From positions 6,607,501 through 6,671,500 of the forward strand of contig NZ_CP108036.1 of the NCBI RefSeq assembly GCF_036170895.1: DNA of 64,000 nt. Direction: 5' to 3'. The notes under the pieces were generated by a model that did not search any database, was not told the DNA's origin, and was given only the letters and a program-made list of their open reading frames with translations. Source of the DNA: Streptomyces erythrochromogenes (GTDB lineage: Bacteria; Actinomycetota; Actinomycetes; Streptomycetales; Streptomycetaceae). Position 1 is the first letter of the stretch. Every line of letters starts with the position of its first letter. Of this stretch, positions 42,646 to 50,609 are shown piece by piece. The translations under genes and the position numbers were made by a program.

Positions 42646-43273
42646 GAACTGGGAGCCCAAGACGCTTCCGGCGGACCCCGAGGCCATGGGCCGGCTGCAG
42701 GAATGGCTCACCGAGGACGGCTTCAGCCTCTTCGGCGTCGAGCTCGACTTCCGAGGTTCCGACCTGTCGGGTGGAGACTTTTCGAGCTCGTGGTTCACAG
42801 ACTCCATCCTGGCGGGCGTGCGGCTTGTGGGAGCGGTTCTCTACCGCGCCGACCTTCAGTCGGCCGACCTCACGGGCGCGGATCTGACCGGTGCCGACCT
42901 GGTCAGGGCGAACCTCGACAGGGCCGTGCTCAGGTCGGCACGGCTCGATGGTGCCGACATGGTCAACGCTTCATTGCACGGGGTCGATGCGTCACGAGCG
43001 AGCTTCAGGGGAACGCGCATCATGGGTGCATCTCTCCATGGGGTGGACATGAGGGGAGCGGATCTGACCGACGCGGTCCTGTTCCAGAACACCTTCAAGG
43101 TCTCAGTCGACGACACCACGGTGTTGCGCGGCCTGACGGGCAGCGTTTTCGGGCCGATCTCCGTCTTCAGTGGCGAATCGTCCCGAGAAGTGGGCGGCGC
43201 GGAACTGGAGACGTGGATCGGCGAGCGCGGCGGGAAGGTCCAAGTCCTCGCTCCGGGAAGTTCCCCGCAGTAG
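42626..43273 (+). CDS. Pentapeptide-repeat protein, candidate immunity factor
   Basis: Predicted 215 residues starting at ATG 42626, inside the toxin's last 20 bp, with GGGGAG upstream. Residues 38-150 are pentapeptide repeats of A(D/N)LxG type (ADLQSADLTGADLTGADLVR). Such quadrilateral beta-helices can mimic DNA surfaces or bind partners. Overlap with the toxin 3' end is the usual place for the cognate immunity gene. Nothing in the sequence proves binding to the toxin. Confidence 0.7.
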   Translation: MSSGTRRNWEPKTLPADPEAMGRLQEWLTEDGFSLFGVELDFRGSDLSGGDFSSSWFTDSILAGVRLVGAVLYRADLQSADLTGADLTGADLVRANLDRAVLRSARLDGADMVNASLHGVDASRASFRGTRIMGASLHGVDMRGADLTDAVLFQNTFKVSVDDTTVLRGLTGSVFGPISVFSGESSREVGGAELETWIGERGGKVQVLAPGSSPQ

Positions 43274-43297
43274 ATCAACGCACCCTCCTGTGGACCG

Positions 43298-43457
43298 GGA
43301 TTCAGTGAACCGTTTGTCGATGTGGTTCGTTCGGGTTCGCTGTTCATTGGAGGGCCAGGGCAGGAAGTGCGGCTTGGCCACCGACATCGAGGCGGAAAGC
43401 GTGGAGCTGGAGGACGACAACCTCTTCCGTCGCGCCAAGGCGCTGCTCGCCGCTTGA
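43298..43457 (+). pseudogene. Fused remnants of families A and B
   Basis: Bases 43298-43338 read GFSEPFVDVVRSG, matching GFNEPFVEAVRSG of the intact family-A gene at 43824. From 43368 the DNA switches to the 3' end of family B (ATDIEAESVELEDDNLFRRA, then KALLAA-stop at 43457), matching the gene at 44130. The middle of both genes is gone. This is the most decayed of the A-B-C units. Confidence 0.65.
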
Positions 43458-43748
43458 ACCGGCCACACGACACCCGCGGTGAACCCGCCGCCGCACTTCC
43501 GCAGCGATGCTGCACCTACGCAGGAGAGTTTGCCGACCATGCTGATGCGCGCGCCCGAGGAGATCGGCTCGTGGACCTGGGACCTGGACGACGTCGCGGA
43601 GCCCGGCCTGGAGTCCATGCTCGAGATCGCCGGACGCATGAGTGCGGTGCTGGAGGCGCACGCCCTGTGGCGCCTGACTCACTTGAGTGGGTTGGTGCAT
43701 CACCGGAAAGGGCGTCCTCAATGCGAGCTGCCAGCTGAAAATTCGCGC
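43368..43748 (+). repeat. Direct duplication, copy 1 (decayed)
   Basis: This 381-bp segment matches 44532-44918 along its whole length at roughly 85% by eye. It includes the family-B 3' end, the 80-bp spacer with CAGCGATGCTGCACC, and the family-C 5' half. Copy 1 carries single-base deletions; copy 2 is intact. Confidence 0.8.
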
Positions 43749-43820
43749 GGCCGAACTGACTGTTTTCCATGACGGCTGGGGCCAGTGTGATTTCCAGGAC
43801 GATCCGCAGCCGGGAAGGTG
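43539..43820 (+). pseudogene. Family C pseudogene
   Basis: ATG 43539 begins MLMRAPEEIGSWTWDLDDVA, matching the intact gene at 44706. A T is lost near 43667 after the codon for EAHAL, and a second base is lost near 43690. About 190 bp are then missing, so the text jumps to a segment matching AELSVFHDVWGQCDF at 43750-43815. The intact counterpart is 214 residues. Confidence 0.75.
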
Positions 43821-43823
43821 TGA

Positions 43824-44111
43824 ATGGACGAGCGGTTCGAGCGCTTCGTCGGGAGATATCTCGACCTCGTGGAAGGATATGACACGAGCGGCTACCTCAG
43901 ACCCACACTGTTCGGATTCAATGAACCGTTCGTCGAAGCGGTTCGATCGGGTTTCGACCAGGTTTTGGCAGACGATTCCTTCGGGCCTGCCGAATACGAG
44001 CGGCTGAGCGATATCGAATTCCCCGACCAGGAGACTCTGGATGCCTACCTCCGGGCGATGTACGACTACCTGTTCCATGGTGGGCCGGAGCAGCCGATGC
44101 CCCCGGGGTGA
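43824..44111 (+). CDS. Family A small acidic protein (immunity candidate), copy 1
   Basis: Predicted 95 residues, acidic (MDERFERFVGRYLDLVEGYD), ending GGPEQPMPPG. It is about half identical to the 46977 gene, with a near-identical core DDSFGPAEYERL-DIEFPD and the same C-terminus. The DNA is less GC-rich than the core genome. Size, charge and place downstream of a toxin suggest an immunity protein. The family is not recognised. Confidence 0.6.
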   Translation: MDERFERFVGRYLDLVEGYDTSGYLRPTLFGFNEPFVEAVRSGFDQVLADDSFGPAEYERLSDIEFPDQETLDAYLRAMYDYLFHGGPEQPMPPG

Positions 44112-44129
44112 CCGCGCGGTGGTACGACG

Positions 44130-44624
44130 GTGAGCCTTTCGATCCAGGCGGGCTGTCCGGCCGTTCGGGGGTGCGGCTCGGCCGCCGACATGGCCGACGC
44201 GGTCTGTGAGATGTACCCCGTTGAGTGTGAGGACGCCATTCTCGTCTGGAATCTGGTGGCGGTCCGGCTGTCGTACGGCCACGACCTGTCCGTCCTTCTC
44301 GACGACCTGGTGCCCCTGCTCGAGGAGATCCGGCGGCCGGGCTTCTCGGACGCCGAGGTCTTCTGGGGGTCGGACACGTTCTCGGCCGAGTGGAGCGTCG
44401 TGCGCGAGGGCGATTCGCTGAGGATCCGGGCGCGCTGGCACAGCATCCTCGGCAGCTACGAGTCGCTGCTGGCCGAACGGGGCGATGTTGTCGTTCCCGT
44501 ACGGGAGTTCATCGCTGAATGGACGAAGGTTCTGCGGCGGATGGTCACCGACATCGAAACGGAGCGCGTGGAGTTGGAGGACGACGACCTCTTCCGTCGA
44601 GCCACGGCGCTGCTCGCCGCTTGA
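44130..44624 (+). CDS. Family B protein (immunity candidate)
   Basis: Predicted 164 residues from GTG 44130. Its core reads MADAVCEMYPVECEDAILVW and LSVLLDDLVPLLEEI. The C-terminus VELEDDDLFRRATALLAA is repeated in the remnant at 43378-43457. The first 18 residues look unlike coding sequence, while another frame reads WYDGEPFDPGGLSGRSGVRL just here, so a frameshift near 44185 may have altered the N-terminus. Function unknown. Confidence 0.55.
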   Translation: MSLSIQAGCPAVRGCGSAADMADAVCEMYPVECEDAILVWNLVAVRLSYGHDLSVLLDDLVPLLEEIRRPGFSDAEVFWGSDTFSAEWSVVREGDSLRIRARWHSILGSYESLLAERGDVVVPVREFIAEWTKVLRRMVTDIETERVELEDDDLFRRATALLAA

Positions 44625-44918
44625 ACCGGTCATACGACGCCCGCGGTCAACCCGCCGCCCCACTTCAGCAGCGATGCTGCACCCACACAGGAGAGTTCGC
44701 CGAGCATGCTGATGCGCGCGCCCAAGGAGAGTGGCTCGTGGACCTGGGATCTGGACGACGTAGCGCAGCCCGGCCTGGAGTCCGTGCTCGAGATCGCCGG
44801 GCGCATGAGTGCGGTGCTGGAGGCGCACGCCCTGTTGGCGCCTGACTCACTCGAGTGGGACTGGTCCATCGCCGGCAAGGGCGTCCTCGGCGTGAGCTGC
44901 CGGCTGAACATCCGCGCT
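44532..44918 (+). repeat. Direct duplication, copy 2 (intact)
   Basis: Counterpart of 43368-43748. It spans the end of the family-B gene and the start of the family-C gene, with open frames intact on both sides. The unit length between copies is about 1.17 kb, which equals one A-B-C module. Confidence 0.8.
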
Positions 44919-45350
44919 CGCCCGCTCGCCGATCCGGCGTTGCCCGATCGGCTCCGCGCCTGTCGACCGACGGGCAATCCGCAGGCGGACATCGGCGGAA
45001 TCCTCGTGCTGGGTTCGGGTGCCTGGTTCGACGCGAACGGAGTGCGGCACGAGGAACACCGTCTGGTGGAACTTTTGGTGAATTCCAATGAGTTGGGTAC
45101 CTGGGCTGAACTCTCCGTTTTCCACGACGTCTGGGGTCAGTGTGATTTCCGCGGCGAGCCGCAGCCGATCATTCACGCAAACAATGCGCCGCGCCTCGCT
45201 TCCGCCCTGCGGGAACTCGACCAGGTGCTCGGCGTCGCCGCAGAGCCCGGCGAACCGACCTACTACGGGCGGGCCGAGGGTTACGGACTCGGGACTCCCG
45301 ACCTCATCGACGGGCTCGGACCGGACCTCACCGATGCGGCGCCGTGCTAG
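44706..45350 (+). CDS. Family C protein, intact copy
   Basis: Predicted 214 residues, soluble, with GSWTWDLDDVAQPGLESVLE, a middle strand-rich region (GGILVLGSGAWFDANGV) and LVNSNELGTWAELSVFHDVW. No known domain recognised. An ATG with GGAGAG 9 bp upstream supports the start. It is the intact partner of the pseudogene at 43539. The context suggests toxin-locus immunity or an accessory role. Confidence 0.6.
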   Translation: MLMRAPKESGSWTWDLDDVAQPGLESVLEIAGRMSAVLEAHALLAPDSLEWDWSIAGKGVLGVSCRLNIRARPLADPALPDRLRACRPTGNPQADIGGILVLGSGAWFDANGVRHEEHRLVELLVNSNELGTWAELSVFHDVWGQCDFRGEPQPIIHANNAPRLASALRELDQVLGVAAEPGEPTYYGRAEGYGLGTPDLIDGLGPDLTDAAPC

Positions 45351-45485
45351 CGGGCGGCCGATTCAGCGAGAGCAGGGTCCGGTCCATGCCGACCTGTTGG
45401 CCTTCGGAGAGGAACCCTTGCGCGCGGAAAGCCCGCGAAGCACTGACAGAAACGCACTGAGAGATATGACGACAAGGAACACGGC

Positions 45486-46913
45486 ATGACCAAGGACGTG
45501 ATCGCGCTCACCGAGCGGATGCCGGACGCGCTGAGCGTCCTGGCGGGCCTGCTCGCGGGCGGACCGGACCTGCTGATCGAGTCTGCCGGAGAGGGCGCCG
45601 TGGTCCAGCTGTGCGACGCCGAGGGTCGGCCGCTCGTCTCGATCGAGGTCCCGCTGATGCTCCAGGTGCCGGGCGAGGCGGTCCGGCTGCTGGGGCCCGG
45701 AGCCGAGCTGTCGGGCGACGGCCCGGTGTGGTGGGTCGAGGCGCGAGCCGCCGCGGGCATGCCGCAGGCCGAGCAGCTCGCCGGAGCCTTCGCAGCCCGG
45801 CTGACCATGCTCCTGGGCGGCCGGGTCTGGCCGCCGGACGCCCCGGGCACCGTCGGCGCGGCCCGCCCGGTCGACGTCTCGGGCATCACCGCCGTACCGG
45901 CGCCCGCCGCCGCCCAGCCGGCCGTGGACATGCTCACAGACAAGGCCGCCGTCGTCCTCCAGGACCGCCCCGTCGTCCCCATGACGAGCTGGCTCTCCGA
46001 GGTGCTGCGGGCCACCGTGGAGAGCGACCGCTCCCTGCAGATCGTCACCCCGCCGCACTGCCGGCTGTCCACGCCCACCCGTCTCCTGCTGCAGTCCATG
46101 CCCGCCCGGTGGGTCGTGCAGGACGAGCGGTGCGGCTACTACGACGGCCTCACCGGCGCCGTACTCACCTGGCAGGACGAAGCCTTCGCCCCGGACCGCG
46201 GCGAGAACGGCGAGACCCCGGTCGCGGACGCCTTCACGGAGACCGCACCCACTGGTGAGCGTCAGCTCAGCGTCTCCTTCCGTACCCTGCACCGCCCCAC
46301 CGCGGACCTCGTCCTCGGCGGCGCGCTCGAAGCCGCCTGGCAGGCACTGACGGGCGGCCTGCCGGCCGGCTGGGGGACCTCGGAGCCCGCAGGCCTGACG
46401 TGGTCGCGGCGCCAGCTGACCGAGCTGGCGTACGAACGCGCCCCGCGCTCCACCTGGACCGTTGTCGTCGGCACACCGGACCGGCCCGCCGTCGCGACAC
46501 TCCGCGTGATCCGCACCTCGGAGGGAGTGGAGGAGGACATCACCCTCACCGTGGGCTACGGCCCGGGCGAGGAGATACCGTTTGAGGCCCTTCCGGGGCT
46601 GGCAGAGGAGTTGGTGACCCGGTACGGGCTCACGACCATGCTGTGCCAGCTGCGCGAAGCCCGCCGGGACCTGAGCGCCCCGCCCCACTACGAGCACCCG
46701 CCGCTGCCGTACGCCTTCGTACTCGGCCCCGCGGAGGTCCAGGAGGCGGGGCGGGACACCGCGAGCAGGACGCCGCTCAAGGAACGCCCGGTACAACTGG
46801 GCCCGAGCGCCCGGCCGGGCTTCTACTACGCACTGGGCGACGCCGAGACCGCCGAGAGCTGGACCGCGCTGGAGGGGCTGCTGCGCCACCTGCGCGGCGC
46901 GCCGCCCGCCTGA
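45486..46913 (+). CDS. DUF6177-like protein
   Basis: Predicted 475 residues starting MTKDVIALTERMPDALSVLA. It contains an N-terminal half with VQLCDAEGRPLVSIEVPLML and a C-terminal half with YEHPPLPYAFVLGPAEV. It resembles DUF6177 proteins that accompany DUF6507/toxin loci in Streptomyces (family name from memory). No transmembrane or catalytic motif is evident. It could be an adaptor for secretion or a structural part of the toxin system. Confidence 0.6.
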   Translation: MTKDVIALTERMPDALSVLAGLLAGGPDLLIESAGEGAVVQLCDAEGRPLVSIEVPLMLQVPGEAVRLLGPGAELSGDGPVWWVEARAAAGMPQAEQLAGAFAARLTMLLGGRVWPPDAPGTVGAARPVDVSGITAVPAPAAAQPAVDMLTDKAAVVLQDRPVVPMTSWLSEVLRATVESDRSLQIVTPPHCRLSTPTRLLLQSMPARWVVQDERCGYYDGLTGAVLTWQDEAFAPDRGENGETPVADAFTETAPTGERQLSVSFRTLHRPTADLVLGGALEAAWQALTGGLPAGWGTSEPAGLTWSRRQLTELAYERAPRSTWTVVVGTPDRPAVATLRVIRTSEGVEEDITLTVGYGPGEEIPFEALPGLAEELVTRYGLTTMLCQLREARRDLSAPPHYEHPPLPYAFVLGPAEVQEAGRDTASRTPLKERPVQLGPSARPGFYYALGDAETAESWTALEGLLRHLRGAPPA

Positions 46914-46976
46914 CAGGCGATGACGGCGGCCGGCGCAGGTACACACCCCGGCCGTTATTCGTGGTGAGAGATTTCC

Positions 46977-47264
46977 ATGGATCTGCATTTCAGGAACTTC
47001 TTCAGAGCTCAGCTGAACATTGAGCAGGGCTACTATGTTGATGGCCGTCTGAGGTCCACTTTGCTGAGCTTCAACGACTCCTATGTGGAGTTGATCCGCA
47101 CGGGATTCGAGCAGATCGTCACGGACGATTCATTCGGTCCAGCCGAATACGAGCGGCTGACCGATATCGAATTCCCTGATGGTGAAAGCCTGAAGACCTA
47201 CCTTCGAGCCATGTATGCCTACCTGTTCGAGGGCGCTCCACAGCAGCCGATGCCGCCGGGATGA
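46977..47264 (+). CDS. Family A small acidic protein, copy 2
   Basis: Predicted 95 residues, paralogue of the 43824 gene, sharing DDSFGPAEYERLTDIEFPD and the PMPPG ending. The two differ most in the first 40 residues. It is the last gene before the 1.1-kb inverted-repeat region. Its DNA is AT-richer than the core genome. Probable immunity-type protein; partner unknown. Confidence 0.6.
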   Translation: MDLHFRNFFRAQLNIEQGYYVDGRLRSTLLSFNDSYVELIRTGFEQIVTDDSFGPAEYERLTDIEFPDGESLKTYLRAMYAYLFEGAPQQPMPPG

Positions 47265-47353
47265 CGGCGCGGAGGAGGTGCGGGGCGGGGTGGGGAGGTG
47301 CGGGGCGGGGTCTGACGTGTGCGGGGTGGTGGTGTGGGGCGGCAGGGTTTCGG

Positions 47354-47542
47354 CGGGGCGGCATCAGAGCTGTCTTGGGGGTTTCCCGTCAGTCCCATCG
47401 TCTCTCCGGTTCGTGCCGGTCCCTCAAGGGCGCTCCCTTCGGTCGCGTCGCTTCGCGATGTCGCTGCGCTCCACCCTTGACCGCCCGTCCCGCCCCGGAA
47501 ATCCGAAAGACTGCCGGGAAGCCCCCAAAGGGACGGGCCGGG
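47354..47542 (+). repeat. Outer inverted repeat, left arm (about 189 bp)
   Basis: This segment, beginning CGGGGCGGCATCAGAGCTGT, is repeated in inverse at 48128-48314 with only a dozen or so differences by eye. It contains many short internal dyads (GGGCGCTCCC, GGTCGCGTCGC) and no convincing gene. The two arms could form a giant cruciform or RNA hairpin. Confidence 0.85.
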
Positions 47543-47599
47543 GGATCAAGACGCCATCGGGGCGTCGGAGAGGCCCGGGCGGGAGCCCGGTGCGCCCCA

Positions 47600-47682
47600 A
47601 ATCGCTACGCGCTTCGCCAGGATGGCGTCTGCGAGCTGTCAGGGGCTGGACATAGGCCGCCATCGATCGCTACGCGCTTCTC
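47600..47682 (+). repeat. Inner inverted repeat, left arm (about 83 bp)
   Basis: It begins AATCGCTACGCGCTTC and ends ATCGCTACGCGCTTCTC, so it carries ATCGCTACGCGCTTC twice. It contains GGCTGGACATAGGCCGCC. It is the inverse counterpart of 47989-48070. Confidence 0.75.
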
Positions 47683-47988
47683 GATCACGCGTCCGCAGTC
47701 CGTCTGGGGCTGGTCATAAGCCGCAGAGGCCCGATTCGCTCCTCATGCACGGCGTCCGAGGACGGTTGGGGGAGGAAAAGCGCCAGACGACGGCTGAGGC
47801 GATGCCAATCCAGGTGTGGGTGGATGGAGGCCTCGGAGAGCCGTCCGATTGCCCCAATTGCTCCTGTTTGGGTGGGCAAGTGGGATGCCACCTCGGGCTT
47901 GATGGGGGTTGGCTTCGGCTGAGCCGTTCGCCCTCCTGCCCTCCAATCCGCCCCTCCCAGCCCCCAGCAAGGGGCGGACGCGGTCTCG
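47683..47988. other. Centre of the nested inverted repeat, no gene seen
   Basis: About 300 bp with mixed G-rich and C-rich runs. Short open frames exist on both strands, but none has a ribosome binding site, codon bias or recognisable product. No tRNA, integrase or transposase signature is visible. Confidence 0.5.
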
Positions 47989-48070
47989 GAGAAGCGCGTA
48001 GCGATCGAGGGCGGCTTATGTCCAGCCCAAGAGGCTGGCAGACGCCTTCCGGCAGGAGCGCGTAGCGATT
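47989..48070 (-). repeat. Inner inverted repeat, right arm
   Basis: The reverse complement matches 47600-47682, including GGCTGGACATAAGCCGCC and both ATCGCTACGCGC copies. A central stretch of about 20 bp differs more between the arms. Confidence 0.75.
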
Positions 48071-48127
48071 AGACGCGCTCCCTTGACCCCCCGCCCATCA
48101 CTGATGCGGCCGTCTCTCTGTCGATCG

Positions 48128-48314
48128 CCCGGCCCGTTCCTTTGGGGGCTTCCCGGCAGTCTTTCGGATTTCCGGGGCGGGACGGTCGGTCAAGGGTGGC
48201 CGTAGGCCATCGCGTAGCGACGCGACCGGAGGGAGCGCCCTTGAGGGACCGGCACGAACCGGAGAGACGATGGGACTGACGGGAAACCCCCAAGACAGCT
48301 CTGATGCCGCCCCG
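48128..48314 (-). repeat. Outer inverted repeat, right arm (about 187 bp)
   Basis: The reverse complement matches 47354-47542 almost throughout. It ends 43 bp before the stop of the MFS gene, so transcripts of that gene would run into the repeat. Confidence 0.85.
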
Positions 48315-48356
48315 CGCAGACCCCGCTCCCGCCACACCACCCCGTACAGTCCACCC

Positions 48357-49661
48357 TCACCCGCCCACCCCCCGCCGCCGCGTCAGCGGTGAGAGTGCCA
48401 CCGGGGTCCAGGACAGGGCCAGGAGGGTGGCTCCCGTCCAGAGGGTGGTGTGGAGGGTGGTGAGTTCCGCGAGGAGGCCCGAGGTGGCGGAGCCCAGGGC
48501 CAGGGCTCCGGTCAGGGTGAAGCGGAAGGTGGCGTTCATGCGGCCCATGAGGGGGTCCGGGGTGAGGTGCTGGCGGAGGCTGACCCCCAGGACGTTGTCC
48601 GAGCCGATCTTCATCATGGTCAGAAGCCAGGCGCCGCCCGCGAGCCAGAGCCACGGGCCGCGGTCGAGCAGCGGCACCAGCAGGGCCGCCGGGGTCAGGC
48701 TCAGCAGCAGGGCGCGCCCGTAGCCCACGCGCGCCGCGAAGGGACGGGCCAGGCGGGCTCCCAGGAGCAGGCCCACGCCGCCGGCCGCCCAGAACAGGCC
48801 CAGCGAGGCGGGGGACAGGCCGAGCTCGCGGACGAAGAGCACCGGGAGCATGGTGCCCAGCACCGCGCCGCCCAGGTTGTTCAGGGTGGCGGCCAGCGTC
48901 AGGGCGCGCAGCTCGGGGTGGCCCAGTACGTGTTGCAGCCCCTCCCGGATCTGGGCCGTGAGCGGGGTTCGGGCGGCCGGCGCCGGAGCGGGGGTGGAGC
49001 GGATCGCGGTCAGCCGGAGCGCGGAGGCGAGGTATGCCGCCGAGGAGCAGGCCAGCGCGAACGGGGCGGTGAGGGCGGCGACGAGGGCACCGCCGGCTCC
49101 GCGGCCGGCGATGTTGGCGGCGGCCATGAGGGTCACCATGGCGGTGTTCGCCCGTACCAGCCCCTCCCGGCCGACCAGCTGCGGCAGGACGCTCTGCGAG
49201 CCGACGTCGGAGAAGACGGTGGCGCAGCCGGCCAGCAGGACCACGGCGTAGAGCTGCCCCAGGGTGAGGACGTCCAGCCACCACGCGAGCGGTAAGGAGG
49301 CGAAGAGCGCCGCCCGGGCGAGGTCGGCGGCGACGAGGACGCCGCGGGTGCGCAGGCGGTCGACCCAGGCGCCGGCGGGCAGGCCGATCAGCAGGAAGGC
49401 GAGCGTGGAGAGTGCGGCGAGGGTGCCGACCTGGGCGGGGCCGGCGTCGAGGGCGGTGAGGGCGAGCAGGGGCACGGCCACGTGACCGGTGTTGGTGCCG
49501 AGCTGGTTGAGGGCGGCGGCGCCGAAGAGGGTGCGGAAGTCCTGATCGCGCCAGGGGGAGCCGGTGGCGGAGGGGGCGGTGGCGCCTCCCGGGGTGGGTT
49601 CGGGCGTCGTCCGGAGGGTCCGCGAGCGGCGCTCCGGGCGCCGGCGTGGCGAGGATGTCAT
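48357..49661 (-). CDS. MFS exporter (multidrug / EntS-like)
   Basis: Predicted 434 residues with about 12 membrane spans. A polar tail (1-35) precedes FRTLFGAAALNQLGTNTGHV; the loop GAWVDRLRTRGVL is the MFS motif A region (GxxxDRxxRR). It fits the MFS_3 group of drug and siderophore exporters. The start ATG at 49661 is preceded by a dyad operator-like site at 49691-49709. The substrate is not predictable. Confidence 0.8.
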   Translation of the reverse strand: MTSSPRRRPERRSRTLRTTPEPTPGGATAPSATGSPWRDQDFRTLFGAAALNQLGTNTGHVAVPLLALTALDAGPAQVGTLAALSTLAFLLIGLPAGAWVDRLRTRGVLVAADLARAALFASLPLAWWLDVLTLGQLYAVVLLAGCATVFSDVGSQSVLPQLVGREGLVRANTAMVTLMAAANIAGRGAGGALVAALTAPFALACSSAAYLASALRLTAIRSTPAPAPAARTPLTAQIREGLQHVLGHPELRALTLAATLNNLGGAVLGTMLPVLFVRELGLSPASLGLFWAAGGVGLLLGARLARPFAARVGYGRALLLSLTPAALLVPLLDRGPWLWLAGGAWLLTMMKIGSDNVLGVSLRQHLTPDPLMGRMNATFRFTLTGALALGSATSGLLAELTTLHTTLWTGATLLALSWTPVALSPLTRRRGVGG

Positions 49662-49690
49662 GCACAGAACCGTGTCGAAGCTGATCTATA

Positions 49691-49709
49691 AGAACAAGTT
49701 AAATGTTCT
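49691..49709. promoter_or_regulatory. Dyad operator upstream of the MFS gene
   Basis: AGAACA-agttaaa-TGTTCT is a perfect 6-bp inverted repeat with a 7-base AT-rich spacer, 30 bp upstream of the MFS start and 85 bp upstream of rpe. It is one of the most AT-rich spots nearby and probably overlaps a promoter. The regulator is unknown. Confidence 0.5.
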
Positions 49710-49793
49710 CCGTCATTGCTTTAGCGTTGCTGCGCGAACCCTGACTTGCGGGGTCGTGGCCGGAACCGGCCGCAGGCATGGCAGGCTTGGGGC

Positions 49794-50480
49794 ATGGCCG
49801 CTCAGATCTATCCCAGCATCCTGTCCGCCGACTTCGCCCGTCTCGCCGAGGAGGCGAAGGCCGTCGAGGGAGCCGACTGGCTGCATGTCGACGTCATGGA
49901 CAACCACTTCGTCCCGAACCTCACTCTCGGCATGCCGGTGGTGGAGTCCCTGAGCCGTGCCACGGACATCCCGCTGGACCTGCACCTGATGATCGAGAAC
50001 CCGGACCGCTGGGCCCCGCAGTACGTGGAGGCGGGCGCGGGCTCGGTCACCTTCCACGCCGAGGCCGCGGCGGCGCCCGTGCGCCTCGCGCGGGAGATCC
50101 GGGCGAAGGGGGCGCGGGCCTCCATGGCGCTCAAGCCCGCCACGCCGATCGAGCAGTACGAGGACATCCTCCCCGAGCTCGACATGCTGCTGATCATGAC
50201 GGTCGAGCCGGGCTTCGGCGGCCAGCCCTTTCTCGACATCATGCTCCCCAAGATCCGCCGTACCCGGGAGCTGATCGCCAAGCACGGTCTGGAGCTGTGG
50301 CTCCAGGTCGACGGCGGGGTTTCGGCCTCGACCATCGAGCGCTGCGCCGAGGCCGGCGCGGACGTCTTCGTGGCGGGCAGCGCGGTCTACGGGGCGGTCG
50401 ATCCGGCGGCCGCCGTCCGCACGCTGCGTGACCAGGCGGGTGCGGCGATCGCGGCGGCGCCGTGGGCTTGCGACCACTGA
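49794..50480 (+). CDS. rpe: Ribulose-phosphate 3-epimerase
   Basis: Predicted 228 residues, TIM barrel. It interconverts ribulose-5-P and xylulose-5-P. Catalytic and metal residues appear in [36 protein letters not shown] and [11 protein letters not shown] 49794 gives the family N-terminus [14 protein letters not shown] SorC-type regulator follows, as in other Streptomyces. Confidence 0.95.
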   Translation: MAAQIYPSILSADFARLAEEAKAVEGADWLHVDVMDNHFVPNLTLGMPVVESLSRATDIPLDLHLMIENPDRWAPQYVEAGAGSVTFHAEAAAAPVRLAREIRAKGARASMALKPATPIEQYEDILPELDMLLIMTVEPGFGGQPFLDIMLPKIRRTRELIAKHGLELWLQVDGGVSASTIERCAEAGADVFVAGSAVYGAVDPAAAVRTLRDQAGAAIAAAPWACDH

Positions 50481-50487
50481 GCCAAGG

Positions 50488-50532
50488 GTTGATGAACAGC
50501 TCGGTGAACGGGAGCTGTCCAGGCTGATCAAC
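50488..50532. promoter_or_regulatory. Imperfect inverted repeat before the SorC gene
   Basis: GTTGAT and ATCAAC enclose GAACAGCTC and GAGCTGTCC around a 9-base loop. It is 8 bp after the rpe stop. It may be the rpe terminator or an operator for the SorC-family regulator, whose operators are often long dyads. Confidence 0.4.
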
Positions 50533-50564
50533 GGCCGTCGGATCTGACAGGATGAACGGCGAGT

Positions 50565-50592
50565 CGAGAGTGTGAACACGAGAGTGTGAACA
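50565..50592 (+). repeat. Tandem 14-bp repeat before the SorC gene
   Basis: CGAGAGTGTGAACA is present twice head to tail (50565-50578 and 50579-50592), with no mismatch. It ends 18 bp before the chosen start. It may hold repeated operator half-sites or be a recent slippage event. Confidence 0.7.
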
Positions 50593-50609
50593 GCAGTGAG
50601 GAGAACGCG

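Noticed and set aside
47261..48340. Several short open frames inside the nested inverted repeat
   Set aside because: They arise symmetrically from both arms, are Arg/Pro/Gly-rich and have no ribosome binding sites; the repeat structure explains them.
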